A stretch of 64,000 bases of DNA. Source: Prunus persica. Lineage: Eukaryota > Streptophyta > Magnoliopsida > Rosales > Rosaceae. The notes beneath the pieces were generated by a model. It did not search any database and had not been told where the DNA came from. It saw only the letters and a list, made by a program, of their open reading frames with translations. The stretch covers positions 1,947,134 through 2,011,133 of the forward strand of contig NC_034012.1 in the NCBI RefSeq assembly GCF_000346465.2, written 5' to 3'. Both the position numbers and the translations under genes were made by a program. Shown one piece after another: positions 11,792-21,793 of this stretch (position 1 is its first letter; the number at the start of each line of letters is the position of its first letter).

Positions 11792-13519
11792 TTAGGTGGT
11801 ATTAATAAGCTCGGTACTGACCCCACCAACGGTGATTGTCCCGACTTTAGGCACCAAAGTCACCACCACGCTACTGTCCGTTTCCGCATCCAATTCCTCC
11901 AGCAACTTTGTAATGCTCAGCCTCAGAGTCGTCGTTATATCCTTTTTCCCTTTATGCGGCACATGGATGAAACTCCCCGCAAACTCCGACTTGTCCTTCC
12001 CGGCCAAAGACTCAGCATCATCATTCACATACACGTCGAACTTCACCGTCTCGTTCCCGGCATACTTAATCCCACTGATCACCAACACCTCATCCTGGGC
12101 CTTCTTCTGCGTACTTGTCCGCTTTGTCGTCGACGTCCTCGCCACCTCAACGCTGATTGTGTCCGTCAACGTCGCCGGGAAATTGGTCTTCAGATCCGCA
12201 GAGGAAACCGTCGCCTTTCTCTTGTTCGACGATTTACGGGCCGTCGGCTTATACGTCAGCCACGGAATCTCCACTTTGTTGTCGTAAACGTACCCCAGCT
12301 TGGTGGTGTCGAGGGAGTCTCGAACTTTCACGCGCACAAGATTCTTCTTCTCGTCGTAGAACAAGAACTCCGCGTCCAAGTAATCCTTTTTTTCTATGTC
12401 GGTACCGCCCAATTTAGATTTATAAATTGACCACATGCGGTCCACGTTGGAGTGGTGCGCGTAAAACAGAGGATCCCGGCCTGCAGAGTAAAAGGCACCC
12501 ATATCCTCTCCATTGGTCTGGGTCGTATCACCCGTCCATAAATGGATATTGTTATGCGGGATACTCTCGATGTTTCCGGCTCCTGGATTTGCATCATCGC
12601 CGGCGCTGTATGGCTCCCCGTAGAAGAGCCGGTGAGATGTGGCCTTTGAGACCATCTGCTGGTACATGGTGGTTAGATTCTCTTTGATCCGCGTGGTGTC
12701 GTCAACGTCATCGTCGGTCCCACCGTAATTCAGATCCAAGAGCTTCGGAGGCTGATGGGCTGCGTTTCGATACTGGTCATAGAGGGAGGAAGTGGTGTCA
12801 GTGAAAATCTCAGGAATGTACATGCCAGCTGGCGCATCCCAATTCCAAAAAGGGAGGGCGAAGGTGGGGTCGCCGATGAGCTCCCCCATGATCTTCTCAA
12901 AGAAGTAGAGGTACCATCGGTGGAACGGGTAGAACAGCCAGCAAAAGTGGACTTGAATCTCCAGATCCGAATACTCGACTTGCGGGTACCCACCATCGCA
13001 ATAAGAGCAATGAACCTTGGCTTGTTGGGCAAAGCTGCGCGGGTCGTCGTCGGGTAAGGCCCGCATGAGCGCGATGGCCTTTTTATATTTTGCCAAGTAG
13101 ACCGGGTCTTTCGCTACATCTTGGGCTGCAAGCCTGGTTCGGAGTGGGCCCTTGTCGGGCAGTTTGAAATCGATAATGGTTGTGACGGTGGGTGGGCAAC
13201 AGTCGATGGTGGACCCGTCAGGCTTGTCAGCAGGACCGCATTGGGTAAAGTTAGGGGCAGATACGGGCGCGGCAAAAGCAAACGGGTTGTTTTCAAGACC
13301 AGTCGCGCCGTATAGACCTCCGGCTCCTAGACCAATCAGCATGTTCCTCCTGTCGAGTCTAGATAGACCCTGTTCAAGGTGATCATCGCCACCGTTTGTT
13401 GCTTTGCATCGCACTCTGCCCGTGAGGCATTGTTTGGGGAAGGAAGAGAGAGAAGTGGTGGTGGTGGAGCGAAGGCCAATGATCGTTGCAGCTAGAGGAG
13501 GTGAGGGAGAGAAAGCCAT
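11792..13519 (-). CDS. PPO: PPO-B: polyphenol oxidase, chloroplastic
   Basis: Intronless, 575 residues. It starts MAFSPSPPLA with a Ser-rich transit peptide, then LDRRNMLIGLGAGG as the twin-arginine thylakoid signal and a probable cleavage after FAFAAP. CuA is formed by HCSYCDGGY and HFCWLFYPFHR, CuB by HNNIH and the His in [10 protein letters not shown]; all six copper ligands are present. The residue after the first CuB His is Asn, unlike Gly in A and E. In plant PPO structures this position influences monophenolase versus diphenolase activity. The DWL domain is altered locally (KKDYLDAEFLFYDEKKN instead of the usual DWLD), and a complete KFDV domain ends the protein. PPO-D is the nearest paralogue by eye, and the DNA downstream of B and D is also similar. 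Confidence 0.95.
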   Translation of the reverse strand: MAFSPSPPLAATIIGLRSTTTTSLSSFPKQCLTGRVRCKATNGGDDHLEQGLSRLDRRNMLIGLGAGGLYGATGLENNPFAFAAPVSAPNFTQCGPADKPDGSTIDCCPPTVTTIIDFKLPDKGPLRTRLAAQDVAKDPVYLAKYKKAIALMRALPDDDPRSFAQQAKVHCSYCDGGYPQVEYSDLEIQVHFCWLFYPFHRWYLYFFEKIMGELIGDPTFALPFWNWDAPAGMYIPEIFTDTTSSLYDQYRNAAHQPPKLLDLNYGGTDDDVDDTTRIKENLTTMYQQMVSKATSHRLFYGEPYSAGDDANPGAGNIESIPHNNIHLWTGDTTQTNGEDMGAFYSAGRDPLFYAHHSNVDRMWSIYKSKLGGTDIEKKDYLDAEFLFYDEKKNLVRVKVRDSLDTTKLGYVYDNKVEIPWLTYKPTARKSSNKRKATVSSADLKTNFPATLTDTISVEVARTSTTKRTSTQKKAQDEVLVISGIKYAGNETVKFDVYVNDDAESLAGKDKSEFAGSFIHVPHKGKKDITTTLRLSITKLLEELDAETDSSVVVTLVPKVGTITVGGVSTELINTT

Positions 13520-13583
13520 GGCTTAAGCTTAATTGGTTTTGAATGAAGTGTTCACTGCAATTATGATACTCAAGTGTACTGCT

Positions 13584-13589
13584 TTTATA
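13584..13589 (-). promoter_or_regulatory. TATA box of PPO-B
   Basis: TATAAA on the minus strand, 65 bases before the PPO-B ATG, matching the spacing at PPO-A and PPO-D. Confidence 0.5.
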
Positions 13590-14790
13590 GTGGATATGGG
13601 CGGGTCCACATTTCGATATTGGCCGATACCATTGCAAAAGACGTTCTTTTTTCATTTCTTTTCTTTCGCAAAAGACGCTTTCTAAAGTATATTCGGTGAT
13701 TTTTTTATATTTACTTTTACTGTTTTGAGCTGTTCATTCATGGTAACCAAAGATAAATAAATAATAATGCACCTACTCCCCATTACATCAAACAGTGGGT
13801 AAAAAACAAAAACGTACGAAAGATAGAGAAGATATGATGCTTTACATGTTTTGCATGCAATGGTTACTATTTACAAATATCATACATGTACGATCAGCAT
13901 TCTGCTTAATCATACATGTACATATATGTACGTATTCGTATTGCAGTGCATATATAAAGTTTTATGTTTTGAGAAGAGAAATATTGCTAAATCAAAGGTG
14001 ATGAGGTAATTATATATTGGAGATTTAAAGTTATATTGAATTTATATGCACAAATCATTTATTTAAAATATATAAGAGTGGATCCCACCTTGGCTTAGAG
14101 ACGTTGCATATGTGGTTTCTATCGTATTATCCATAATTCAGTGTGGGGTATTTGTGATAATTTAAATCGGATTATTAATTATTTTAAATCGGATTATTGT
14201 GCTCCTTTTGCTAGTACTCTTGTTGTTTTTCTTTCGTGGACTTGCTTAATGATTAGGGTGTGTGTGGATATCATGAGAGCTTTGCTGACCTTTGATTCTC
14301 GTACATTATCAGCCATTTCTAGTTAATAGTAACACTAGTTTTTTTTTTCTTTCAATGAGTTGATTACGCAGGCAAGTGCGACTCATGCTTGCGTTTTCAA
14401 CGAATAGTTTTTTTTTTTTTTTTTTCACCTTCCTTTTGGATTCGTTGCTGACTTTAAATTTTACTAATAATGAATGCTCCGTCTCTCCGTGGGGACCAAA
14501 CGTTGTTTCGTTCTCTAGTTTAATTTTCAGAATTTCTAGCTAGTCTCTAGAGGGAGGCTGACTATTTTTATATACTTTCATAATGTAATTTCAGTCCTAA
14601 TTTTGTAAAATAATTATATTCATGAGTTATGAATGATTAATTGGTACTCAATGCAAACTTGTATAGCTGCAAAAAATTGTGGTCCAACAGCAGGCAGACA
14701 ACTTATGCGGGCAATGCATTGGTTAGACTCTGCTTGGAAAAAGTAGAAATTAAAAGGCGAAATCATTTTAAACACACCCATGAACATGCA
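13590..14790. other. PPO-B/PPO-C intergenic region
   Basis: AT-rich DNA with T runs at 14339-14349 and 14407-14425. No gene, RNA or complete transposon recognised. It should hold the distal promoter of PPO-B and the 3' end of PPO-C. Confidence 0.4.
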
Positions 14791-14795
14791 TAAGT

Positions 14796-14832
14796 TTTAT
14801 TGACGAACATCCCACGTAAGCATCGAGTGGGG
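14796..14832 (-). terminator. Conserved 3' UTR block of PPO-C (poly(A) signal plus CCACGTAAGC element)
   Basis: Minus-strand AATAAA (14796-14801) lies next to a plus-strand CCCACGTAAGC...GTGGG block. The same pair of elements follows PPO-D (19717-19790) and PPO-F (30194-30235), so this is shared 3' UTR sequence rather than chance. Confidence 0.5.
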
Positions 14833-14966
14833 GTACGTGGTCTCGATTGACGCATGGTCAATTCATAGACGAAACGGAAACTAAATCACAAGCAGAAACG
14901 AAAGCAAACAAAGTTATTGCATGCAGCGCCGCTCACTTCCCAAGATTGCAAGCATGATATCATCAG

Positions 14967-16826
14967 TCAGACGCAAGAAGAAAGCTCGATGGAGAATCCA
15001 CCAATGGTTATTTTTCCTTCCCCGTTCCTTGGCACCAAGGTCACCACCACACTGCCGTCCTTTGAGGCTCCCAAGTCCTCCAACAACCTCGTGATCCCTA
15101 ACGTCAGATTGGTCTTTATAATATGGTCGTGCCTGTGCCGCACGTGCACAAAGCTACCGGCAAACTCGGACTTGTCCGGCCCGCTGGGCGAGTCGGCATC
15201 ATCATTCACATACACATCAAACTTGACGGGCACATTCGCCGGGAACTCAATCCCACGGATCACCAGCACCTCCTCTTGTTTCGCCTTCTCCACTTCGCTC
15301 CGGTTTCTGACCTCCTCCGGCCTGGCCACTTCAACACTGATGGTGGAGTCCAAGGTGGCTGGGAACTTGGTGGAAAGCTCAGCAAAGGAAACCTGCGGTT
15401 CTGTCTTGTTGGCTGGAAAGCGAGGGGTGGGCTTGTAGGCGGGGTCAATCCATGGAATATCAGCGTATTCGTAGTCGTACCCAAGCAAGGTCGTGTCCAG
15501 GGAATCCCGGACCGTAACACGAACGAGGCGCTGCTTCTCGTCGTAGAACAGAAACGAGCTGTCAAGCCAATCAGTGTCTTCTATGTCCTGTCCCCCAAAG
15601 TTGTTCTTCCACAAGTACCACATGCGGTCCACGTTGGCATGGTGTGCGAAGAAGATGGGATCTCGACCCGCAGAGTAGAAGACTCCCATGTCCTCCCCAG
15701 TGTTTGGTGGCAAACTTGAGTCCGTACCAGTCCAATTGTGGACGGTATTGTGAGGGATTTTCTCAATATTGCCAGCACCGGGGTTTGGTTGGTATCCAGC
15801 GCGGTAAGGATGACCGAAGAATGAGCACCAGTCTGTGCTTGAAATAGACAGCATTTGCGAGTTCATGGTGACGAGATTATGCCGGATTATTGTGTCGTCG
15901 TCCTTGGTATTGTCGTCCTTGCCGTGGTAGTTGAGGTCTAAAACCGTCCCCGGCACACGGTGCTTGGCGTTTCGGTTGGCATCGTAGAGAGGGTTTAATA
16001 CGGGGTCGTCCTCGAAAATGGCTGGCATGTACATGCCGTCAGGAGCGTCCCAGTTCCAGAAGGGCAAAGCGAAAGTTGGGTCTTGAATAAGGTCGGCAAG
16101 GATTCTCTCGTAGAAATACAAGTACCAGCGGTGGAAGGGATAGAATAGCCACGAGGAGTGAACTTGTATTTCTTTTAGAATCCCGTCTATAATGCCATGT
16201 TTTGTAGGCATGGTGTAGTGATATGAGCCCTCACAGTAGGCGCAATGCACATTAGCTTGGTTCCAGAAGTTACGTGGGTCGTCCTTGTGAAGGCCCTTCA
16301 TGCGCTCAATGGCCAGTTTGTATTTGGCTACATACGCTTGGTGGTATGCGGCATTATGAGCGGCAGGCCTGGTGCGTAGCACTGCTGGTGGCGATTCGGG
16401 TAGCTGGAAATTGTAGATTATATCGCTTTTTTTGGGGCAACAGTCGAGTCCCTTTAGGTCCTCGGTGGTCAGGGAGCAGCTGTTTATGTCCGGCGCTGGA
16501 ATTGGGGCGGCCAAGGAGAACCGGTTCAAGTCAAGACCAGCCGCTGCCGCCCCGTACAGCCCTCCAGCTCCTAGACCAAACAGCACATCTCTCCTGTCAA
16601 ATTTTCCCTCAGGACTACTAGTGACCTCGTCTTGGTTGTTGCTGCTAGGGTTGTTGTGATCACCATGGTTTGCTTTGCATGGCAGTAGGAGTAGTCTAGA
16701 TCCACCTACTGCAAAGCAGTGCCTTCCATTTCCAACTAAACAATTGGTTTGGGACTTGCTAGGGAACAAAGCTGGGCGGAAAGAAGCGATGGAGGTGGTT
16801 ACAGATGGAAGCAGAGGAGAAGCCAT
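14967..16826 (-). CDS. PPO: PPO-C: divergent polyphenol oxidase, chloroplastic
   Basis: Intronless, 619 residues, the longest PPO here. It has a long transit peptide (about 90 residues), FDRRDVLFGLGAGG as thylakoid signal, and all six copper ligands (HCAYC, HSSWLFYPFHR, HNTVH, AHHANVDRMW). Two features set it apart. About eight extra residues (around TMPTKHGIIDG) lie between the first and second CuA His, close to the thioether Cys. The residues after the first and second CuB His are both Asn (HNTVHNW), whereas all other family members here have Leu after the second. Both positions line the active-site entrance, so substrate preference may differ. DWL (DTDWLDSSFLFYDEKQR) and KFDV domains are complete. 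Expected to act in the thylakoid lumen like its neighbours. Confidence 0.94.
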   Translation of the reverse strand: MASPLLPSVTTSIASFRPALFPSKSQTNCLVGNGRHCFAVGGSRLLLLPCKANHGDHNNPSSNNQDEVTSSPEGKFDRRDVLFGLGAGGLYGAAAAGLDLNRFSLAAPIPAPDINSCSLTTEDLKGLDCCPKKSDIIYNFQLPESPPAVLRTRPAAHNAAYHQAYVAKYKLAIERMKGLHKDDPRNFWNQANVHCAYCEGSYHYTMPTKHGIIDGILKEIQVHSSWLFYPFHRWYLYFYERILADLIQDPTFALPFWNWDAPDGMYMPAIFEDDPVLNPLYDANRNAKHRVPGTVLDLNYHGKDDNTKDDDTIIRHNLVTMNSQMLSISSTDWCSFFGHPYRAGYQPNPGAGNIEKIPHNTVHNWTGTDSSLPPNTGEDMGVFYSAGRDPIFFAHHANVDRMWYLWKNNFGGQDIEDTDWLDSSFLFYDEKQRLVRVTVRDSLDTTLLGYDYEYADIPWIDPAYKPTPRFPANKTEPQVSFAELSTKFPATLDSTISVEVARPEEVRNRSEVEKAKQEEVLVIRGIEFPANVPVKFDVYVNDDADSPSGPDKSEFAGSFVHVRHRHDHIIKTNLTLGITRLLEDLGASKDGSVVVTLVPRNGEGKITIGGFSIELSSCV

Positions 16827-16865
16827 AGCTTAATTGGGTTTTGCTAACTGCTTCGATGCTCCTGG

Positions 16866-16872
16866 TTATATA
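16866..16872 (-). promoter_or_regulatory. TATA-like element of PPO-C
   Basis: TATATAA on the minus strand, 40 bases before the PPO-C ATG. Confidence 0.45.
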
Positions 16873-18335
16873 ATAACATTGGCCACTCGCCTAATCATGG
16901 GCCCACACTCTATTGTTACATGTATTATATCATATATGCTGGCCTAGCACAACGTAGGAATGCGCCTTTTTTTGTTGTTTTGTTGTTTTGTTTTAAGCAT
17001 GCCACCTTGTATAACGTTGCAGTCAATCTGAGAAATTTATCCTGCATCACGCCCCGCTCAAGCTTTAACCCTAGGCGATCAAAAAAAATATATATCAACC
17101 TTAAGAGGGGATATGAGATTTCACAAATCCTTGCCCCAGTAGGATGATTACTCTCTATATTCTCGTGTGCTTAAATGAGAAGAGAACATCAAAATTGACA
17201 CAAGATTGTGGTTATTAAAAGGAGACGATGATTATAATGAAGAGATCATCATTTGAATATGCCACATTATGCAAAAATGATTATTTTTTCCATCAAATTA
17301 AACAAAAACACGCATGCCCCAGAGGCAATCTTTATATATGTTTATGATGTTGCCATGTTGGTGTCTGGATATACAACTTAATTATTGACCGGTATTGCAA
17401 TAGCTATCTATAAGGTATAAGGCATTCAGCAATGAGCAATGAGAAAGAAATGGACAACAAACAAGCGGAGGTATACGCGCGCGCATAGACTAGGATTAAA
17501 TTGGACGCTTATGATTTTTTTGTTTTTGGTTGCTACTTAGGTAGGTTTATCCTTCTAATGTATTGTTGAGTTTTATTATGATCCAAAAACGTGTTAGGTG
17601 TGAGACAATGTGACGACATTGTGGAAAAATTAATCATTGATGATTCTAGCATTATTTATAAATAATATTTTGCACTGGTTATGGTGGAAAATCTGTCACA
17701 CAGGTACGTATGTACGACTCACACTAACATTTTCCATGAATATATAGAACAAACAAATGCAACATATGTAAGCTAGTTTTGAGTGTATTACGTATATCAT
17801 TTTAAATTATCTTACAAAGCAGCTTAGATTAATCAGTAAAACAAAGCATGCGGGTCCATCTAGCTACTATATTCCAAAGCAGGATAACTCCCCACATAAT
17901 ATAAGTAATACTTTAATACTTATAAAACAAGACCATCCGTCTGCGACATTTTTAAAGAAGACCAAAAAAAAGAAAAAAAGAAGATATAATAAGGTCTTAG
18001 TCCATCTGGTAGTATATACTTTTATCCAACCTTATAGCCCAAACAAAAAAAACCAAAAAAACAAAGAAAAAAAAATCAACAGGATTAGGCGAAACAGTCA
18101 AAACATGTGCTCTAATTAAATATGTAATTTATAGATGAATTATATAATGATCAATCATTCAGTTATGTAATATAAAGTCAATGAAGTTTGGTTGGAGCAG
18201 CATCAGTAGGTCGGCTTGAATTTAAAATACCGCCCAAGTAATAACATCATTGACCAGTCAATATTTGATATGGTAAAAGTACGAGCACTTTTGCTATCCC
18301 ATTTGATTATAGTATGTCATCTTTTTATGTGATAA
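16873..18335. other. Intergenic region upstream of PPO-C
   Basis: AT-rich, with A runs at 17945-18075. No supported gene or element. Confidence 0.4.
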
Positions 18336-18585
18336 ATCGTGATTAATCGAGAATAATAAAACAATGCTATTTTTATTTCATACAAATTTCTATTGTTAAT
18401 GTAGACCAACTGGATGTGACAAGGACAAAAGCGAAGAATATTACTTGGTAGTAAAAGTAGGGCTACAATCGTGATTATTCGAAAATAATAAAATAATACT
18501 ATTTTTATTTCATACAAATTTTTATTGTTAATGTGACAAGGACAAAAATGAAGAATATTACTTGGTAGTAAAAGTAGGGCTACTG
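18336..18585. repeat. Direct tandem duplication of a 132-bp unit (second unit shortened)
   Basis: ATCGTGATTA/T...AGGGCTAC occurs twice, at 18336-18467 and about 18468-18585. The second unit lacks about 15 bases (ACCAACTGGATG region). Both units contain the same GGTAGTAAAAGTAGGGCTAC end. The origin is unknown and there is no coding signal. Confidence 0.8.
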
Positions 18586-19716
18586 TCACGTGAAGTGAAG
18601 GACCTCGATGGAGCGCAATCAAAGAAGGAAAAAAAGAAAAAGAAAAAGGAGTCGCTTTTTTTTTTTTTCGGCCATGCTTTTGCTGAGTCATGCATCCTAT
18701 CATTTCCATGTCTACATCTACCTTTTTCTTTTTAGTCCTGGTGAATTGCAATGCAACACATGCTCTATATTCTGGTGCTTGCAGATGTGATGTTATAATG
18801 TGTGGTTTTAACTTTTTTCCATCTCAACATTTTGATCTTCATATAGTATATATACCAATTCAATTCTCATTATTTCATTTATAATATATATTTTTTAAAA
18901 TAGGCATAATTATTATAATTCTAAATTATTAATAAAGACATGTAACCATTTTTTATGCATGTAATTACTAAACATGAAAAATCAATTAATTTTCCATCCT
19001 CAAACTTCTTTTCCCACGAACTAAACAACTCTTACTTACCTTTTGCGAGATCAGTATAAAAAATGGTTTTTTCCTTTTATTATTTTCAAAAAAACAAGAA
19101 ACAAAAAAGGAGATTCTAGAATAGTGGACTCTGTTTCTCATCTATTATTGGAAGGACAATGTCGCCGACAGAAATTAAAAGGCCCAATGAATTATGTATG
19201 ACTTTTCTTGAGCAGGTTTTTGTAATCAATTTGAAGCAAAGCATGTGTTGGATTTGGGTCGTCTTCTTGTGTTTAATTACTATCGTGCCAACAATATTGA
19301 TTAACAGATGCGAAAAGGTTTTACTGGAGTATCTCCATGAATGAAAAGATTATTTATTTATTTATTTATTTATAAATGAAATTGAAAGTGTACTGCATGT
19401 ATGTACTATCTCTTTAAATTGTCCTACCCACATTAGCATATAAGTAGAGATTGGAAATAACTTAAGAGACTCTCAACATACCTCTCCATTGATGAGGGAG
19501 TGAGCAGTGACGTCCCATCCTGATGAGGCATCGTCAAGCAAAAGGTAATTTCTATTAAATTATTTTACTATGTACTGCTGGATCCACAATATTAACTTGT
19601 AGAAATTTATTTGGTTAACCTCTGCTTGAGATAGCAGAGTCCTTTTCTAAGTTAGCTATTTAAACAAAACCAAAAACAAGCAATGGTGGAATAATTTAAA
19701 CACACTCAACATACGT
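18586..19716. other. Intergenic region downstream of PPO-D
   Basis: No gene recognised. Positions 19386-19428 (GTGTACTGCATGTA...GTCCTAC) closely match 11029-11067 downstream of PPO-B, so part of the flank was duplicated together with the gene. Confidence 0.5.
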
Positions 19717-19790
19717 TTTATTGAGAATTACAAACACCGACGCCTTATAAAAGCAAAGCCAAACACCAATGCTCCACGTAAGCAGTGGGC
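19717..19790 (-). terminator. Conserved 3' UTR block of PPO-D (poly(A) signal plus CCACGTAAGC element)
   Basis: Minus-strand AATAAA at 19717-19722 and plus-strand CTCCACGTAAGCAGTGGG near 19770, the same pair as after PPO-C and PPO-F. Confidence 0.5.
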
Positions 19791-19947
19791 TTACGTCAGC
19801 ATAATTACAGATAATTAAACACAAAGGTGACGATACTGAAAACTAACATCCATGCACGATTAGGGTTTGAAGCTAGCTAGTCGACTTCTGATCAATATAT
19901 CACATCAGACCAACTCAACAGGTGCAGTGCAGGTAAGCTTGAACTGA

Positions 19948-21732
19948 TCAGGTGGTGTTAAGAAGCTCGATGCTGAACCCACCAATGGTGATCGGCCCTT
20001 TTCCAAGTTTCGGCACCAAAGTCACCACCAAACTCTTGTCCGTTTCCGCATCCAATTCCTCCAACAACTTCGTAATGCTCAGCCGCAGGTTCGTCTTTAT
20101 ATTCTTCTTCTGCTTATGCGGTACGTGGATAAAACTCCCTGCAAACTCCGACTGGTCCTTCCCGGCCTCCGAGTCCGCATCATCGTTCACGAACACGTCA
20201 AACTTCAACGGCTCGTTCCCGGCAAACTCAATCCCTTTGATCACCAACACCTCATCTTGCGCCTTCTTCTGCTCACTCGTCCGCTTCGTCGTCGACGGCC
20301 TTGCCACCTCAACACTGATCTTGTCGGACAGCGTTGCCGGGAACGCGGTTGTCAGATCGCCAGACGAAACCGCCGCCTTCCTCTGGTTCTGCGATTTGCG
20401 AGGGTTTGGCTTCGCCTTAAGCCACGGGATCGGAACTTTGTTGTCGTAAACGTACCCAAGCTTTTTGGTGTCGAGCGAGTCCCGAACCTTCACACGCACG
20501 AGGTTCTTTTTCTCGTCGTAGAACAAGAACTCGGTGTTCAGCCAATCAGTTTTATCTATGTCCGTACCGCCCAACAAGTCTTTATATATGGACCACATGC
20601 GATCCACGTTCGAGTGGTGGGAGTAAAACAGAGGATCCCGACCCGCAGAGTAAAAGGCTCCCATATTCTCTCCGTTGGTCTGCTTCGGGTCGCCCGACCA
20701 CAAATGGATATTGTTATGTGGGATACTCTCAATGTTTCCAGCTCCCGGACTCGCGTCGTCACCGGCGCTGTACGGCTCCCCATAGAAAAGGCGGTGAGAC
20801 GTGGCCTTGGACACCATCTGTTGGTACATGGTAGTCAGATTCTCCTTGATTCGCGTGGCGTCATCCACGTCATCGTCGCTCCCACCGTAATTGAGATCCA
20901 GGAGCTTTGGAGGCTGATGCGCTGCGTTTCGGTACTGATCGTAGAGGGAGGAGGTGGGGTCGGTGAAGATCTCTGGAATGTACATGCCAGCTGGCGCGTC
21001 CCAATTCCAAAAGGGGAGGGCGAAGGTGGGGTCGCCAATGAGTTCCCCCATGATCTTCTCGTAGAAGTAGAGGTACCAGCGGTGGAACGGATAGAATAAC
21101 CAGCAGAAGTGAACTTGAATCTCCAGATCGGGGAACCCGACTTGCGGGTACCCACCGTCGCAGTAGGAGCAGTGTACCATGGCTTGTTGGGCTAGGCTGC
21201 GAGGATCGTCGTCGGGTAACGCCCGCATGAGAGCGACGGCCTTTTTGTACTTGGCCAAGTAGACTGGGTCTTTTGCCAGGTCCTGGGCCGGACGCCTAGT
21301 ACGGAGTGGGCCCGGATCGGGTAATTTGAAATCGATTATTGTTTTGGTGATGGGCGGGCAACAGTCAATGGTAGAGCCATCTGGCTTGTCCGCCGGTCCG
21401 CACTCGGTAAAGTCAGGGGCGGATACGGGCGCAGCGAAAGCAAACGGGTTGTTTTCAAGACCTGCCGCCCCGTACAGCCCTCCGGCGCCTAGACCAATGA
21501 GCATGTTCCTTCTGTCGAGTTTTCCTAGACCCTGGTCCAGGTGATCATTGTCACCATTTTTGGCTTGGCATCGGACTCCACCCACAGAGACAGAGCATTG
21601 CTTAGTGGGTTTTTGGGACTTGTTTGGGAAGAAGGGAGAGAGAGAGGTTGTGATGGAGGAGGAGGAGGAAAGCGTTTTAGTGGAGTAAGGGCCAGTAAGC
21701 GTAGCAGTAGGTGGTATGGAAGATGAAGCCAT
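19948..21732 (-). CDS. PPO: PPO-D: polyphenol oxidase, chloroplastic
   Basis: Intronless. An open frame extends upstream to 21870, but the start is set at 21732 (MASSSIPPTA): the first 46 upstream codons do not look like a transit peptide and would include the TATA box. The protein is 594 residues: Ser-rich transit peptide, LDRRNMLIGLGAGG thylakoid signal, CuA (HCSYCDGGY, HFCWLFYPFHR), CuB ([15 protein letters not shown]), DWL (KTDWLNTEFLFYDEKKN) and KFDV (LKFDVFVNDDADS) domains, all complete. As in PPO-B, Asn follows the first CuB His. Very similar to PPO-B over its whole length, with similar 3' flanks, so the two arose by tandem duplication. Probable diphenol or monophenol oxidase of the lumen. 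Confidence 0.95.
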   Translation of the reverse strand: MASSSIPPTATLTGPYSTKTLSSSSSITTSLSPFFPNKSQKPTKQCSVSVGGVRCQAKNGDNDHLDQGLGKLDRRNMLIGLGAGGLYGAAGLENNPFAFAAPVSAPDFTECGPADKPDGSTIDCCPPITKTIIDFKLPDPGPLRTRRPAQDLAKDPVYLAKYKKAVALMRALPDDDPRSLAQQAMVHCSYCDGGYPQVGFPDLEIQVHFCWLFYPFHRWYLYFYEKIMGELIGDPTFALPFWNWDAPAGMYIPEIFTDPTSSLYDQYRNAAHQPPKLLDLNYGGSDDDVDDATRIKENLTTMYQQMVSKATSHRLFYGEPYSAGDDASPGAGNIESIPHNNIHLWSGDPKQTNGENMGAFYSAGRDPLFYSHHSNVDRMWSIYKDLLGGTDIDKTDWLNTEFLFYDEKKNLVRVKVRDSLDTKKLGYVYDNKVPIPWLKAKPNPRKSQNQRKAAVSSGDLTTAFPATLSDKISVEVARPSTTKRTSEQKKAQDEVLVIKGIEFAGNEPLKFDVFVNDDADSEAGKDQSEFAGSFIHVPHKQKKNIKTNLRLSITKLLEELDAETDKSLVVTLVPKLGKGPITIGGFSIELLNTT

Positions 21733-21787
21733 AGTAGGTGGGTTTCTTTGTCTTTGTAGGAAAGGAATGGTTATCAGCTGTGCTGTT

Positions 21788-21793
21788 TTTATA
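21788..21793 (-). promoter_or_regulatory. TATA box of PPO-D
   Basis: TATAAA on the minus strand, 56 bases before the chosen ATG at 21732. This also argues against the longer upstream reading frame. Confidence 0.55.

Noticed and set aside
20116..21099. 327-codon plus-strand open frame opposite PPO-D (and shorter ones opposite A, B, C and F)
   Set aside because: Shadow of the GC-rich PPO coding sequence; no promoter or protein character of its own.
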